48,122 bases of DNA from assembly GCA_003445715.1 (NCBI GenBank), contig DMCS01000047.1:1-48122 (forward strand). The letters are read 5' to 3'. Under the pieces are notes generated by a model. The model saw nothing but the letters and a program-made list of their open reading frames with translations, did no database searches and was not told where the DNA came from. The stretch comes from Candidatus Mesolinea sp. Lineage in GTDB: Bacteria > Chloroflexota > Anaerolineae > Anaerolineales > Anaerolineaceae. Shown piece after piece: positions 26,100 through 37,434 of the stretch (within the stretch, counting starts at the first letter, position 1; each line of letters begins with the position of its first letter). A program made the translations under genes and the position numbers.

Positions 26100-26927
26100 C
26101 TATCCTTTTACTGAACCCCCCAACATTCCCTGAATGAAAGAGCGCTGGAAGAATATATAAATCAGCACAGTAGGGAGGGCGACAATGAGCGCGCCCGCTG
26201 CAAGCAAGGGAATATTGGCGGTGTATTTACCTTGGAAAAATGCCAAACCCACAGGCAGCGTGCGCAAGGCTTCATCTTGGACCAACACTAAAGCGAGTAG
26301 GAATTCATTCCAGGTCCACATAAAAATTAGCACGGTGAGCGTGGTGACCGATGGACCCGAGAGCGGCCAAAGCACTAACCAAAGAGTTTGCCAGCGGTTG
26401 CAGCCATCAATTGTGGATGCATCGATTAACTCCTGCGGAGCGTTTTCGAAAAAGGAAGTCATCCAGAGCGTGCCAAACGAAACGCTCAACCCAATCTGGG
26501 GCAAAATCAAAGCCCAAATCGTATCACGCAGGTGAAGAAGGTCCATAAACTGGTAAAGAGGGATGATTACCGCTTCAAGTGGAACCATATAGCCAATCAA
26601 GATCATGGGGAAGAGCCATTTTCTGCCTGGCAGCGGCAGTAAACCAAAGGCATAACCACTTAGAATGGATAAGAATACGCTGACGATGACAACTGCAACC
26701 GCAACGATGGCGCTATTTTTAAAGAAAATGTTGAAGCGGCCTAGCTGCCATGCCTGGATGAAATTATCCAACCGCCAGGTCTCTGGCAGGCTGAAGGGCC
26801 CTTGGATTACTTCGATATCCGTTTTGAAGGCGCTGAGGACCGCACCAGAAATTGGTATGAGCACAACCAGCATAAAGAGAGTGAGCAGCAAATAGCGTGG
26901 AAGAAGGGCTTTCCAGCGTTTATTCAT
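26100..26927 (-). CDS. carbohydrate ABC transporter permease (MalG-like)
   Basis: A membrane subunit of a CUT1 sugar importer. The 275-residue product has six membrane segments and the EAA loop DASTIDGCNRWQTLWLVLWPLS, which docks the ATPase. The frame stays open far upstream, but that part lies inside the other permease gene; the ATG at 26927 overlaps its stop as ATGA. The ATPase is missing here, so an MsmX-like shared ATPase elsewhere is likely. Confidence 0.93.
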   Translation of the reverse strand: MNKRWKALLPRYLLLTLFMLVVLIPISGAVLSAFKTDIEVIQGPFSLPETWRLDNFIQAWQLGRFNIFFKNSAIVAVAVVIVSVFLSILSGYAFGLLPLPGRKWLFPMILIGYMVPLEAVIIPLYQFMDLLHLRDTIWALILPQIGLSVSFGTLWMTSFFENAPQELIDASTIDGCNRWQTLWLVLWPLSGPSVTTLTVLIFMWTWNEFLLALVLVQDEALRTLPVGLAFFQGKYTANIPLLAAGALIVALPTVLIYIFFQRSFIQGMLGGSVKG

Positions 26928-27823
26928 TCCAGCTCCACAGTCTGAGATTGAAAGTGACGAATGAGCAGGGAAATGGCTAAAATAATCAACATCAAGACAG
27001 TGGCCAAGGCTGCCGCGTAACCGGTTTGGTTTTGCAGGAAGGCGGCGCGGTAAATCACGATGCCAGCTACGAGAGTGGAATTGCCGGGACCGCCGCGCGT
27101 GGTCACGTACACCAGGTCGAACACGCGCAGTGCTGCAATAATTGTGGTGATCATCGCGACGACAATCTCGGGACGTAAGCTGGGGATGGTGATATGAATC
27201 AACTGTTGAAAGCGGCTGGCACCATCTAAGCTGGAAGCTTCGTAGTATTCTTCGGGGATACGCTGCATACCAGCTAAAAAGAGGATCATACAGAAGCCGT
27301 ATTCCACCCATGTAGCAATGGAACCTACAGCGGGAAGTGCTAAAGTAAAATCGCCTAACCAAGCACGCGTCAGATGTCCCAAACCGAGTGCGCGCAGCGC
27401 CAAATTTAACGGACCAAAAGTTGGGTTGAAAATCCAGCGCCAAATCACTCCTACAACCACCATACTGATCACTTGAGGTAGAAAAAGGACTGTGCGGAAG
27501 AAGTTCATTCCAGGTAGCTTACCTCGTCCGAGGAGTGAAGCTAGAGCCAGCCCAATCAGGATAGGAATGAGACAATAGAAGATGATAAAAACCAAGTTAT
27601 GCGAGAACGCACGGAGGAAATCATTATCGGTGAAAAGTCGGGCGTAATTTTCTAACCCGACGAAGATTTTTTCGCTACTAAATCCATCCCAGCGATAAAA
27701 GCTGGTACGAATTGTCTCCAGAATGGGGATAAAAGTGAAGACCAAGTAAACTAGCAATCCCGGGAGCACATAAAGCCACCCCTTCCACTTTTTTTCTCCT
27801 GGGTAGGCTCGGTTAGGTTGCAT
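26924..27823 (-). CDS. sugar ABC transporter permease (MalF/UgpA-like)
   Basis: The first membrane subunit of the same importer, 299 residues with about six membrane segments. Its EAA loop is YYEASSLDGASRFQQLIHITIPSLRP. The start at 27823 (ATG) is chosen over the in-frame TTG at 27829; neither has a clear ribosome site. It follows the binding-protein gene across a hairpin. Confidence 0.92.
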   Translation of the reverse strand: MQPNRAYPGEKKWKGWLYVLPGLLVYLVFTFIPILETIRTSFYRWDGFSSEKIFVGLENYARLFTDNDFLRAFSHNLVFIIFYCLIPILIGLALASLLGRGKLPGMNFFRTVLFLPQVISMVVVGVIWRWIFNPTFGPLNLALRALGLGHLTRAWLGDFTLALPAVGSIATWVEYGFCMILFLAGMQRIPEEYYEASSLDGASRFQQLIHITIPSLRPEIVVAMITTIIAALRVFDLVYVTTRGGPGNSTLVAGIVIYRAAFLQNQTGYAAALATVLMLIILAISLLIRHFQSQTVELE

Positions 27824-27835
27824 GGTCAAAAGAAA

Positions 27836-27861
27836 AGCTGGCGCACTTTAAGGCGCCAGCT
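27836..27861 (-). terminator. intercistronic hairpin inside the sugar ABC operon
   Basis: On the minus strand, AGCTGGCGC and GCGCCAGCT (27853-27861 and 27836-27844) form a perfect nine-base stem around an eight-base loop, followed by TTTTCTTTTG. It sits between the binding-protein stop and the permease start. It probably lowers permease expression or protects the upstream mRNA end, giving excess binding protein. Confidence 0.8.
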
Positions 27862-27871
27862 GAAGTATTCG

Positions 27872-29209
27872 CTATTTTATTGAATCCAGATAAGCGGCGT
27901 AATCCTTTTGGACGGCGGCGGTAAATTCTGCCGGTGTGCTCATCCCACCGAGTAGCTTTTGCAGTTCGGCAACCAATGTGTCATAAAAAGTTGGCGTTGC
28001 CCAATCAATGAAGTGCCCGACGGCGTTGTTTGTATTGATCGTCTGCCAGGCTATGAGCGTGTCGCCAAACAGGTTGTCAGTTTCGATGCCGGCGTCCTCA
28101 GGTAGGGACATAGCGGGCAGCATGCCGGCTTTAGCCCAAAGCTCCGCAGCGCGCGGGCTGACCATCCAGTTGAGGTATTCAGCAGCTAAATCGGCTTTAT
28201 CTGTGGTCTTGCGGATCGCAAAAGGAATGCCCACCCCGCCAATGGCCATGCTGGACTTGCCTTCGAAAGGTGGCAGCAGAAAGAAACCAAACTGCTGATC
28301 AGTATCTGTCACTAGCTCTCCCGCTAACCAAGAGCCAGTGATAGTCATGGCGCCGTTTCCTGCTTTAAAGAGCAAGTTACTATCGTCATAGCCAATGCCA
28401 GCGTAACCTTCGGTGAAATAACCGGAATTAGCCCAATTGAGCAAGATTTCAGCCGCTTTTTGGTTTTCGGGTATATCGAAGGAGACATTGTTCACACCGT
28501 AAACTAGGTTATTGATGTACTCGGGGGTGACGAGCAAATGCTGAATTGCGCTGAACTCATGGATAGCATTCCAGCCATCCAAGCTGCCAAAAGATATAGG
28601 CGTGATGCCAGCTGCCTTGATCTCAGCAAGCAGACTTTCAAATTCTTCAAAAGTCTGTGGGACCTGCCAGCCATGCTCGGCAAAAATACCTTTGTTGTAG
28701 TAGACACCTACCACCTCGGCGGTTGGGCTGACGCCGTAGAGGTTGCCTTGACCGAAGGTTTTACCATCGGGTGTGAAGCTGTTACGGCTGGTGACGGAAG
28801 TGGAGAAGATGCTGCCCCAACCATACTGCTCACTGTAAGCATTCAGCGGGAGTAGCAGGTCAGCTTGCACCATGGCGCCCATATCGCTGCGGCCTTGATT
28901 GACCTGTGCCACATCCGGTCCATTTGGTTCAGTGAGGGCTAACTTGAGAGTAACTTTTAGATCGTCCAGCGTTTTGACAACGCGTTCGATCTTGACGCCG
29001 GGATGAGCTTGTTCAAACTCGGCGTTGAGCGTTTCCATCACGTGGCTTTCCACGTCGCGGTAGAACTGATCCCAGACAACGAGTGTGGTCGCCGTGGATG
29101 AGGATCCATCCGTTGGTTCTGGACTTACTGGAACTGCGCTGCCGTTGCAAGCAACGAGGAGGAGTGCAGTAATGATTAAAATGGGGGTAAGAAAATGAAA
29201 ACTTTTCAT
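27872..29209 (-). CDS. sugar ABC transporter substrate-binding lipoprotein
   Basis: An extracellular lipoprotein that captures the sugar for the two permeases downstream. The 445-residue precursor has a signal peptide ending in the lipobox LLLVAC (Cys at about residue 21), then a Ser/Thr/Pro linker. Family 1 features are VVWDQFYRDVE, DVAQVNQGRSDMGAM and GNGAMTITGSWL. AAGGAGAAC precedes the ATG at 29209. The substrate could be a di- or oligosaccharide. Confidence 0.92.
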   Translation of the reverse strand: MKSFHFLTPILIITALLLVACNGSAVPVSPEPTDGSSSTATTLVVWDQFYRDVESHVMETLNAEFEQAHPGVKIERVVKTLDDLKVTLKLALTEPNGPDVAQVNQGRSDMGAMVQADLLLPLNAYSEQYGWGSIFSTSVTSRNSFTPDGKTFGQGNLYGVSPTAEVVGVYYNKGIFAEHGWQVPQTFEEFESLLAEIKAAGITPISFGSLDGWNAIHEFSAIQHLLVTPEYINNLVYGVNNVSFDIPENQKAAEILLNWANSGYFTEGYAGIGYDDSNLLFKAGNGAMTITGSWLAGELVTDTDQQFGFFLLPPFEGKSSMAIGGVGIPFAIRKTTDKADLAAEYLNWMVSPRAAELWAKAGMLPAMSLPEDAGIETDNLFGDTLIAWQTINTNNAVGHFIDWATPTFYDTLVAELQKLLGGMSTPAEFTAAVQKDYAAYLDSIK

Positions 29210-29375
29210 TGTTCTCCTTATCTTTCTAATTCTCAGCACAATCTTACCAGATTGCTCCAGAATTTAATAGACTTGAGCAGATTAAACTGTTGCCACTCCA
29301 ACATTAATTTAGGTTTCATAAGAGGTGTAAAATAATGTATACTAGCATAAATTACAATTAAAAAGTGTGGTTCTC

Positions 29376-30140
29376 ATGGCAGAGCACAAGAGATTAAAAG
29401 TTCTCCCCATCGTTTTATTTACATTTTTTACGCTTTTGCTTTTGTACTTGAATGTCAAAGGTTTAATTTACTCCATAGAAACTATGTCTTTCTGGGGTTT
29501 TCCTGAAATTAGCCAATTAGCTTCAGGGGGCGACAAACAAGCAAAGTTGGAAATAGAAAAATGCCCGATCTTTATTAAGCCGGGTGAGACAAAGTATCTT
29601 ATCGCCAAAGCCACGAATATTTCCGATCAACCCATCAAACGTATTATCCAAACAGTGATTAGCTACCCAGAGAAACCTTATGGGTTTGTGCTCCGCCGAA
29701 AGGTAGTAGAAATTGAATCTGGTGGGAGTGACACATTCACCAGAGATCTTACAGAAAGGAACCTAATTGATGGAAAACGCATCCAAATAAGGGTTTACTT
29801 AGGGGATGAAATTACATCTTTTCCTTATCACACAGAGACTTGCCGCGTAATTAAGTTTGGGATAGGCTCACTTTCGAGTAGTGCTTCAGGGGCTCTCGTC
29901 ATAACTGTATCATTATTGGGAATGATTGCAAGCGGTTTATGGTTTACAAAGTTGGATCAAGGTAATATTAATCCTTTTAGACCAAAGCGGTTGATTGTAT
30001 TTGTTTTTTTAGTCAGCTTGCTTATGACCATGGCGACACTGATAGATTCTTGGTGGATCGGCTTACTTCTGCTCATTATTATTGTTGAAGGCGTACTTTC
30101 TTTTGCACAGGAAGCTCTAAACAAGAAAAATGTGAGGTAG
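29376..30140 (+). CDS. hypothetical membrane protein
   Basis: I do not recognise this 254-residue protein. It has an N-terminal membrane segment (about 10-30), an extracytoplasmic beta-rich region of about 120 residues (KLEIEKCPIFIKPGETKYL, FVLRRKVVEIESGG) with two cysteines, and three C-terminal membrane segments. The extracytoplasmic part resembles an immunoglobulin-like beta-sandwich. The gene and its flanks (29240-30317) are clearly more AT-rich than neighbours, suggesting acquisition. The ATG at 29376 is preferred over the GTG at 29367. Confidence 0.6.
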   Translation: MAEHKRLKVLPIVLFTFFTLLLLYLNVKGLIYSIETMSFWGFPEISQLASGGDKQAKLEIEKCPIFIKPGETKYLIAKATNISDQPIKRIIQTVISYPEKPYGFVLRRKVVEIESGGSDTFTRDLTERNLIDGKRIQIRVYLGDEITSFPYHTETCRVIKFGIGSLSSSASGALVITVSLLGMIASGLWFTKLDQGNINPFRPKRLIVFVFLVSLLMTMATLIDSWWIGLLLLIIIVEGVLSFAQEALNKKNVR

Positions 30141-30317
30141 TTCGAGGTACCTTGTTTTATTCTTCTCTTTGGAAAATTTCTTTCCTAATCCTCATTGTCG
30201 AATTGAATATTTTAATATTGGAATTATGCAGTTTAAATAAAACATGCGCTTTTTTGTGTAAATAGCTAAATTAGAACTTCGATTATAAATGGTCACATAT
30301 ACAAAAAAGGAGAAAAT

Positions 30318-31346
30318 ATGGAACAAGAACGAAAAACACCCAACCTGCGTGACGCTTTTATGCACCTATCGTGGCAGCTTCTGGAAGTAACCCAAAACGC
30401 TGCCATCGCTGCAGCTCGCAAAGCTGGTAAAGGCGATAAAAACTTAGCCGATCAGGCGGCTGTAGACGCGATGCGCAACACGCTTGATCACATGACAGGC
30501 TTTTGCAGTAACATCAAAATCGGTGAAGGAGAGCGTGATGACGCCCCAATGCTTTTTATTGGTGAGCGCTTAGGCAGAGGACAGATTAGCATCGATATTG
30601 CTGTGGATCCGCTCGAAAACACAAATGCAACCGCGGATCTCAAGCCTGGGGCAGTTTGCGTTCTCGCCGCTTCAGCGCAGGGCGGGCTGATCGAAGCCTC
30701 GGACACATATATGGATAAGCTTTGCGTGGGGAAAGAAGCTGCACCTTACATTGATATTTTGCAGCCACCCGAAGAAAATATCTACCGCATTGCTAAAGCC
30801 TTAGGTCGCGAAGATCTCTCACAGCTCACAGTGACCATCCTAGACCGCCCGCGGCATGAAGAGCTGATTAGACGCGTGCGTGCAACCGGTGCAAGAGTTA
30901 ATCTCATTGCTGATGGTGATTTGATGCCGTGCATATTTACTTGTTTCAAAGGCGCAGGCGTGCATGCCGTGATGGGAATTGGTGCAGCACCCGAAGGCGT
31001 TATCTCTGCAGCGGCGATCAAATTATTGGGTGGCGGGATGCAAGCGGTCTTCAAGCCTAAAAATGAAGCAGATCGCGAGCGGTTGCTGCGTATGGGCATC
31101 AAATTGGACCATGTCTACACTCCTGATATGCTGGCTCCGGGAGAAAATTTGATTTTCTGCGCCACGGCGGTTACACCGATTTTGACCACGACCAAAGCAG
31201 TTCTAGAAGGGGTTAGCTTTTTCCCTGGTGGAGCAAAAACCAACAGCTTGGTAATCTCGAACGGCTTTATGAATTTTGTGCCTACTACGCATGTGTTGGA
31301 TGGGGACACTTTTGTGCGCCAAGGAAGTGAATTTCGCTTGTGGTAA
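30318..31346 (+). CDS. glpX: class II fructose-1,6-bisphosphatase
   Basis: GlpX removes the 1-phosphate of fructose 1,6-bisphosphate in gluconeogenesis. The 342-residue protein has GEGERDDAPMLFIGERLG and the metal motif DIAVDPLENT, where the usual Gly of DPxEGT is Asn while the ligands Asp, Glu and Thr remain. Other features are TVTILDRPRHEELI and GIGAAPEGVISAAAIKLLGG. A very good AAAAAAGGAGAAAAT lies before the ATG. It sits alone between an orphan gene and gmd. Confidence 0.94.
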   Translation: MEQERKTPNLRDAFMHLSWQLLEVTQNAAIAAARKAGKGDKNLADQAAVDAMRNTLDHMTGFCSNIKIGEGERDDAPMLFIGERLGRGQISIDIAVDPLENTNATADLKPGAVCVLAASAQGGLIEASDTYMDKLCVGKEAAPYIDILQPPEENIYRIAKALGREDLSQLTVTILDRPRHEELIRRVRATGARVNLIADGDLMPCIFTCFKGAGVHAVMGIGAAPEGVISAAAIKLLGGGMQAVFKPKNEADRERLLRMGIKLDHVYTPDMLAPGENLIFCATAVTPILTTTKAVLEGVSFFPGGAKTNSLVISNGFMNFVPTTHVLDGDTFVRQGSEFRLW

Positions 31347-31373
31347 GTACCAAAGACGTGAGTCTGGGATGTT

Positions 31374-31401
31374 TTGACAGCTTGGAGCGGGATGGTATAC
31401 T
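31374..31401 (+). promoter_or_regulatory. promoter of gmd
   Basis: A perfect -35 TTGACA (31374-31379) and a -10 TATACT (31396-31401) are 16 bases apart, with a predicted start near 31408. Confidence 0.8.
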
Positions 31402-31429
31402 TGCGCTGAAATTTTAGATGAGGTTTATG

Positions 31430-32512
31430 ATGAAAACAGCTTTAATCACGGGTATTACCGGCCAAGATGGATCCTATTTAGCCGAGCTGTTGCTTAACAA
31501 AGGATATGAAGTGCACGGCCTCATTCGTCGCGCGAGCACTTTCAATACCCGGCGTATTGACCATCTCTATCACGACCCGCATGGCAATGGCGAAATGCCA
31601 AAGTTGTTCCTCCACTATGGTGATATGGGCGCCACAGACACCTTGTTGGATGTGATTTACACAACCAAGCCTGATGAGATTTACCACCTGGCGGCACAGA
31701 GTCATGTGCGTGTCAGTTTTGATATGCCCGAATATACCGGTAATATCACTGGCTTAGGTACCACCCGTATATTAGAGGCTATTCGTAAGAGCGGCTTGAA
31801 AACCCGCTTTTATCAAGCTTCTTCCAGTGAGCTCTTTGGCGATGCTAAACCGCCTCAGAATGAGGAAACGCCTTTCCGCCCGCGCAGCCCATACGCTGCA
31901 GCCAAGTTGTACGCCTACTGGATGGCAAACAACTATCGTGAAGCCTATAACATGTACACCGTCAATGGTATTCTTTTCAACCATGAGTCACCCCGCCGGG
32001 GAGAGACCTTTGTGACGCGTAAAATTACGCGAGCTGTGGCTGCAATCCGAGCTGGCAAGCAGAATAAACTTTTCTTGGGCAATTTAGATGCTAAACGAGA
32101 CTGGGGTTATGCCCCAGAATATTTAGAGATGATGCACTTGCTGCTTCAGCAAGACGAACCCGATGATTTTGTGATTGGCACAGGTGAAGCACACTCTGTC
32201 CGCGATTTTCTGGATGAAGCTTTTGGTTATGCAGACATGGATTGGCATAAGTATGTGGAAATCGATCCGCGCTATTTTCGTCCTACTGAAGTGGACTATC
32301 TCCTTTGCGACCCCACCAAAGCACGCACAAAATTAGGCTGGGAGCCAAGAGTGAAATTCCACGAGTTGGTACGCATCATGGTCGATGCCGACCTTGAGCT
32401 GGCTGGTCTGAGCATCCCTGGGGAGGGCAAACGGATCGTAGATGAAAAGTTTGGAAACTGGCATCGCTGGGAAGACCAAGTGATTAGTATGGATCAATTA
32501 ACCACTGGATAA
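31430..32512 (+). CDS. gmd: GDP-mannose 4,6-dehydratase
   Basis: Gmd converts GDP-mannose to GDP-4-keto-6-deoxymannose, the entry to GDP-fucose, GDP-rhamnose and related sugars for surface polysaccharides. The 360-residue SDR enzyme has ALITGITGQDGSYLAELLL, RASTFNTRRIDHLY, the QASSSELFG strand and the YAAAKLYAYW motif with catalytic Tyr and Lys. HESPRRGETFVTRKI also matches. The partner reductase is not here. Of three possible ATGs (31418, 31427, 31430), the last has the best spacing from GAGG. Confidence 0.95.
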   Translation: MKTALITGITGQDGSYLAELLLNKGYEVHGLIRRASTFNTRRIDHLYHDPHGNGEMPKLFLHYGDMGATDTLLDVIYTTKPDEIYHLAAQSHVRVSFDMPEYTGNITGLGTTRILEAIRKSGLKTRFYQASSSELFGDAKPPQNEETPFRPRSPYAAAKLYAYWMANNYREAYNMYTVNGILFNHESPRRGETFVTRKITRAVAAIRAGKQNKLFLGNLDAKRDWGYAPEYLEMMHLLLQQDEPDDFVIGTGEAHSVRDFLDEAFGYADMDWHKYVEIDPRYFRPTEVDYLLCDPTKARTKLGWEPRVKFHELVRIMVDADLELAGLSIPGEGKRIVDEKFGNWHRWEDQVISMDQLTTG

Positions 32513-32527
32513 TGAATATGTTATAAT
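32498..32527 (+). promoter_or_regulatory. promoter of the valS T-box leader
   Basis: A -10 TATAAT (32522-32527) follows a -35-like TTAACC (32498-32503) by 18 bases. Transcription would start near 32534, just before the T-box stem I. It overlaps the last codons of gmd. Confidence 0.6.
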
Positions 32528-32533
32528 AAATGC

Positions 32534-32768
32534 CCACGGAGGAGTAATCCGGTTTGGCTAACAGAGATGGATTGGAAAGGCTGAGACGATCCAGAGCGGA
32601 AGAATCGGGTGAAGTCGCCGTGAGAACAGCTGAAGAAATCCTGTGAGGAGAGTAGAACAGCTCGGGAGCGCCCGTTAACGCGCAACCCAAGTGCACTAGT
32701 TCTTACTAGTGAATTGAGGTGGTACCACGGAAGCAAACTTTCGCCCTCAACGGACGAAAGTTTTTTAT
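32534..32768 (+). promoter_or_regulatory. T-box riboswitch controlling valS, with GUC (Val) specifier
   Basis: T-box leaders sense uncharged tRNA and switch between an antiterminator and a terminator. The stem I base pairs CACGG (32535-32539) with CCGTG (32618-32622). Directly 5' of the second arm, the specifier-loop sequence GAAGTCG carries GTC at 32614-32616, a valine codon. The conserved T-box sequence AGGTGGTACCACG lies at 32717-32729. A terminator stem AAACTTTCG/CGAAAGTTT (32735-32743, 32755-32763) runs into a T stretch. Uncharged tRNA-Val should favour valS transcription. Confidence 0.93.
32735..32766 (+). terminator. T-box-controlled terminator
   Basis: A nine-base stem with an eleven-base loop, followed by six T (32761-32766). 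It competes with the T-box antiterminator. Confidence 0.88.
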
Positions 32769-32788
32769 TTAATGACTAAGGAGTAATG

Positions 32789-35482
<2,694 letters not shown>

Positions 35483-35498
35483 GAACTGAGAAAATAAA

Positions 35499-35534
35499 AG
35501 TAGGAGATGTGTTGGTCGCATCTCCTACTCTCTT
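35499..35534. terminator. hairpin terminator after valS
   Basis: Arms AGTAGGAGATG (35499-35509) and CATCTCCTACT (35519-35529) make a perfect 11-base stem with a nine-base loop, then CTCTTT. It separates valS from the convergent 574-residue gene. Confidence 0.8.
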
Positions 35535-35546
35535 TAGTAACTATGG

Positions 35547-37271
35547 CTAGGCAGAAATTCGCTGCGATTCGAGCTGCATGATCCGCCGTAAGACAGCGAG
35601 CGAAACCCCGTAAGTTGAATCTATACCGAAGTAAGAGAGTGCGCCTGCACCTAAGTTTCTCCCTTTGGTCATGGGGGTATCAGATGCGTAATGTAAGATC
35701 CCCACGTCAAAGGGTACTTTATGGAGGTTGACGATTTCATTTACTGGATGGCGTTGGGGGCGAAAGAGCTCATAGACAGCAGAAAGATAAGGGCCAGCCT
35801 CCATCTCGATGTCGGTATACCCTTCCCTGTAGACCACATCCATGATGGTTGCGTTTTGAAGGAAAGTTCCCCACACTGAGACAGCTTTTTGGTTATCCAA
35901 AACAGTTCCGAAGATGAGATAGAGCGAGACATCTGCAGCTTGGAAGGTATTATTGAAAAGGTAGGTGTTCTTGCTGTGCTCGTCGTAAACGACATTCGGT
36001 ATGATCACATCTCCTCGTACGCCGTTGAGGCTGGCAGCTTTACCCATGACATAAATCCCAAGAATCTGGCTGGCATTTTCAGCGATCTTGGTGAGCAGGT
36101 GATAAGCAGCAAAGCCTAAGGGGTAATCGATATTGACGATGATGGCATCGCTTTGCCTCAGGAATTCCCACTCGGAACAACCAGGCTGGGCGCAAGGCGC
36201 GATGCGTGGGTCGATACTTTGCGGATCCAGCATGGAGAGATCAAAAACTTGTGCTTCAGTATCAAAGGCATGCACGCTGGGGAAGCGGAAAATGCCGCGA
36301 GCTTGTTCGAACGCGATTTGTTCCTGAATCAAAGCTTTCCCTTGTGGCGTTGATTGGTATTTCTTCATGACGTAATAAAAGAAGTTTTGTCGGCTTCCTT
36401 GCACTGTTCTTCTCTTTATATTTTCCCATTCCTCGCGCAATGATTCTTGTCCAGATTCTTCGATAAAATCAACTAACTCTTTTTCCTTGCTTAAAGCAAA
36501 ACCTGAAAGAATGTTCGCCAAACTGTGGGTATTAGAAGAAACGAAGTAGATTGGTCGGCTGTTTATTTGTGGATACTGACTTTCCAGATGTTCCCACCAG
36601 ATTTCAGTTGCTTTACGGTAATCGTTGAGCGAGCCACTGAGTAATTGCAGTTGGAAGTTGCTCCTTTGCGTAGCAAAGATTTCCATTATTTGGTTGAAGC
36701 GACCCTCAAAGATGCTATACAGACGGCCTAAGTCGCCCACGGACATTTGGAGGAATTCTGCTAACTTCTGAAAATCATTCGGATGCGCAGGATTCGCTGT
36801 CATGTAGAGTTTCCGTGGTGTAAAGCTCAGCAAATTGTTGAGCTTGTTCCATTCAATTTGGAGCGCTGTGAGTGTGGGCACCACATCGTCGATATCAGAA
36901 CGTGAGGCAATGTAACAAGCCATCAGCTCACCGCCATCATAAAAACACCGCCGCCTGCGGGCACGCGCTGCTACTTCTGTCCATTCTTCCACATCGCCAT
37001 AACCGTGTTGGATGAAATTAGTCTTGGTTTGCCCTAGAATAATTTTTTTAACATTAAAGATACAATCCGGGAGGCGCAGCAAACTGTAAATCAGTGCAGA
37101 AGTATCCGGGAAGGGATCAGGCGCATATGGGTGCAATGAGGAGTTGATACTCGAGTGGACTTCTTCTAACGAACGGATTTGGATCTCGGTAGTAGAGCGC
37201 AAAAGCGAATAGATCGTGCGCAGGTAAAGGTCGATTTCTTCTGATGAGCGGACGGGAACTGTTCTTTCCAT
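35547..37271 (-). CDS. uncharacterised protein with nucleoside-phosphorylase-like C-terminal domain
   Basis: I do not recognise this 574-residue cytoplasmic protein as a named enzyme; it may fall in an uncharacterised DUF family. Residues 1-330 are mostly helical, with RPIYFVSSNTHSLANILSGF (239-258) as one striking segment. Residues about 375-560 carry motifs like those of the PNP/UDP phosphorylase fold: MGKAASLNGVRGDVIIP (409-425) and DIEMEAGPYLSAVYE (487-501), the latter like the substrate Met-Glu loop of nucleoside phosphorylases. A glycosyl-transfer or hydrolysis role on a nucleoside or nucleotide is plausible, not shown. No signal peptide or membrane segment is seen. Confidence 0.55.
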   Translation of the reverse strand: MERTVPVRSSEEIDLYLRTIYSLLRSTTEIQIRSLEEVHSSINSSLHPYAPDPFPDTSALIYSLLRLPDCIFNVKKIILGQTKTNFIQHGYGDVEEWTEVAARARRRRCFYDGGELMACYIASRSDIDDVVPTLTALQIEWNKLNNLLSFTPRKLYMTANPAHPNDFQKLAEFLQMSVGDLGRLYSIFEGRFNQIMEIFATQRSNFQLQLLSGSLNDYRKATEIWWEHLESQYPQINSRPIYFVSSNTHSLANILSGFALSKEKELVDFIEESGQESLREEWENIKRRTVQGSRQNFFYYVMKKYQSTPQGKALIQEQIAFEQARGIFRFPSVHAFDTEAQVFDLSMLDPQSIDPRIAPCAQPGCSEWEFLRQSDAIIVNIDYPLGFAAYHLLTKIAENASQILGIYVMGKAASLNGVRGDVIIPNVVYDEHSKNTYLFNNTFQAADVSLYLIFGTVLDNQKAVSVWGTFLQNATIMDVVYREGYTDIEMEAGPYLSAVYELFRPQRHPVNEIVNLHKVPFDVGILHYASDTPMTKGRNLGAGALSYFGIDSTYGVSLAVLRRIMQLESQRISA

Positions 37272-37434
37272 AGATATTCCTATTATCTTTTAGTGTGATA
37301 ATTCTAACATGTCGCAGCCATGAAATTAACTAAAGCTATTTTATAATTGCTAGAGAGAAAGAAACTAAAAACCGAATGTAATGGTTACGAAAAATGCATG
37401 GTGCCAGAAAGGCAATCTTTGAGAGCGAGGGCTT

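Noticed and set aside
26928..27443. N-terminal extension of the MalG-like permease in the same frame
   Set aside because: It lies inside the other permease gene, encodes no family sequence, and the ATGA overlap at 26924-26927 gives a normal start.
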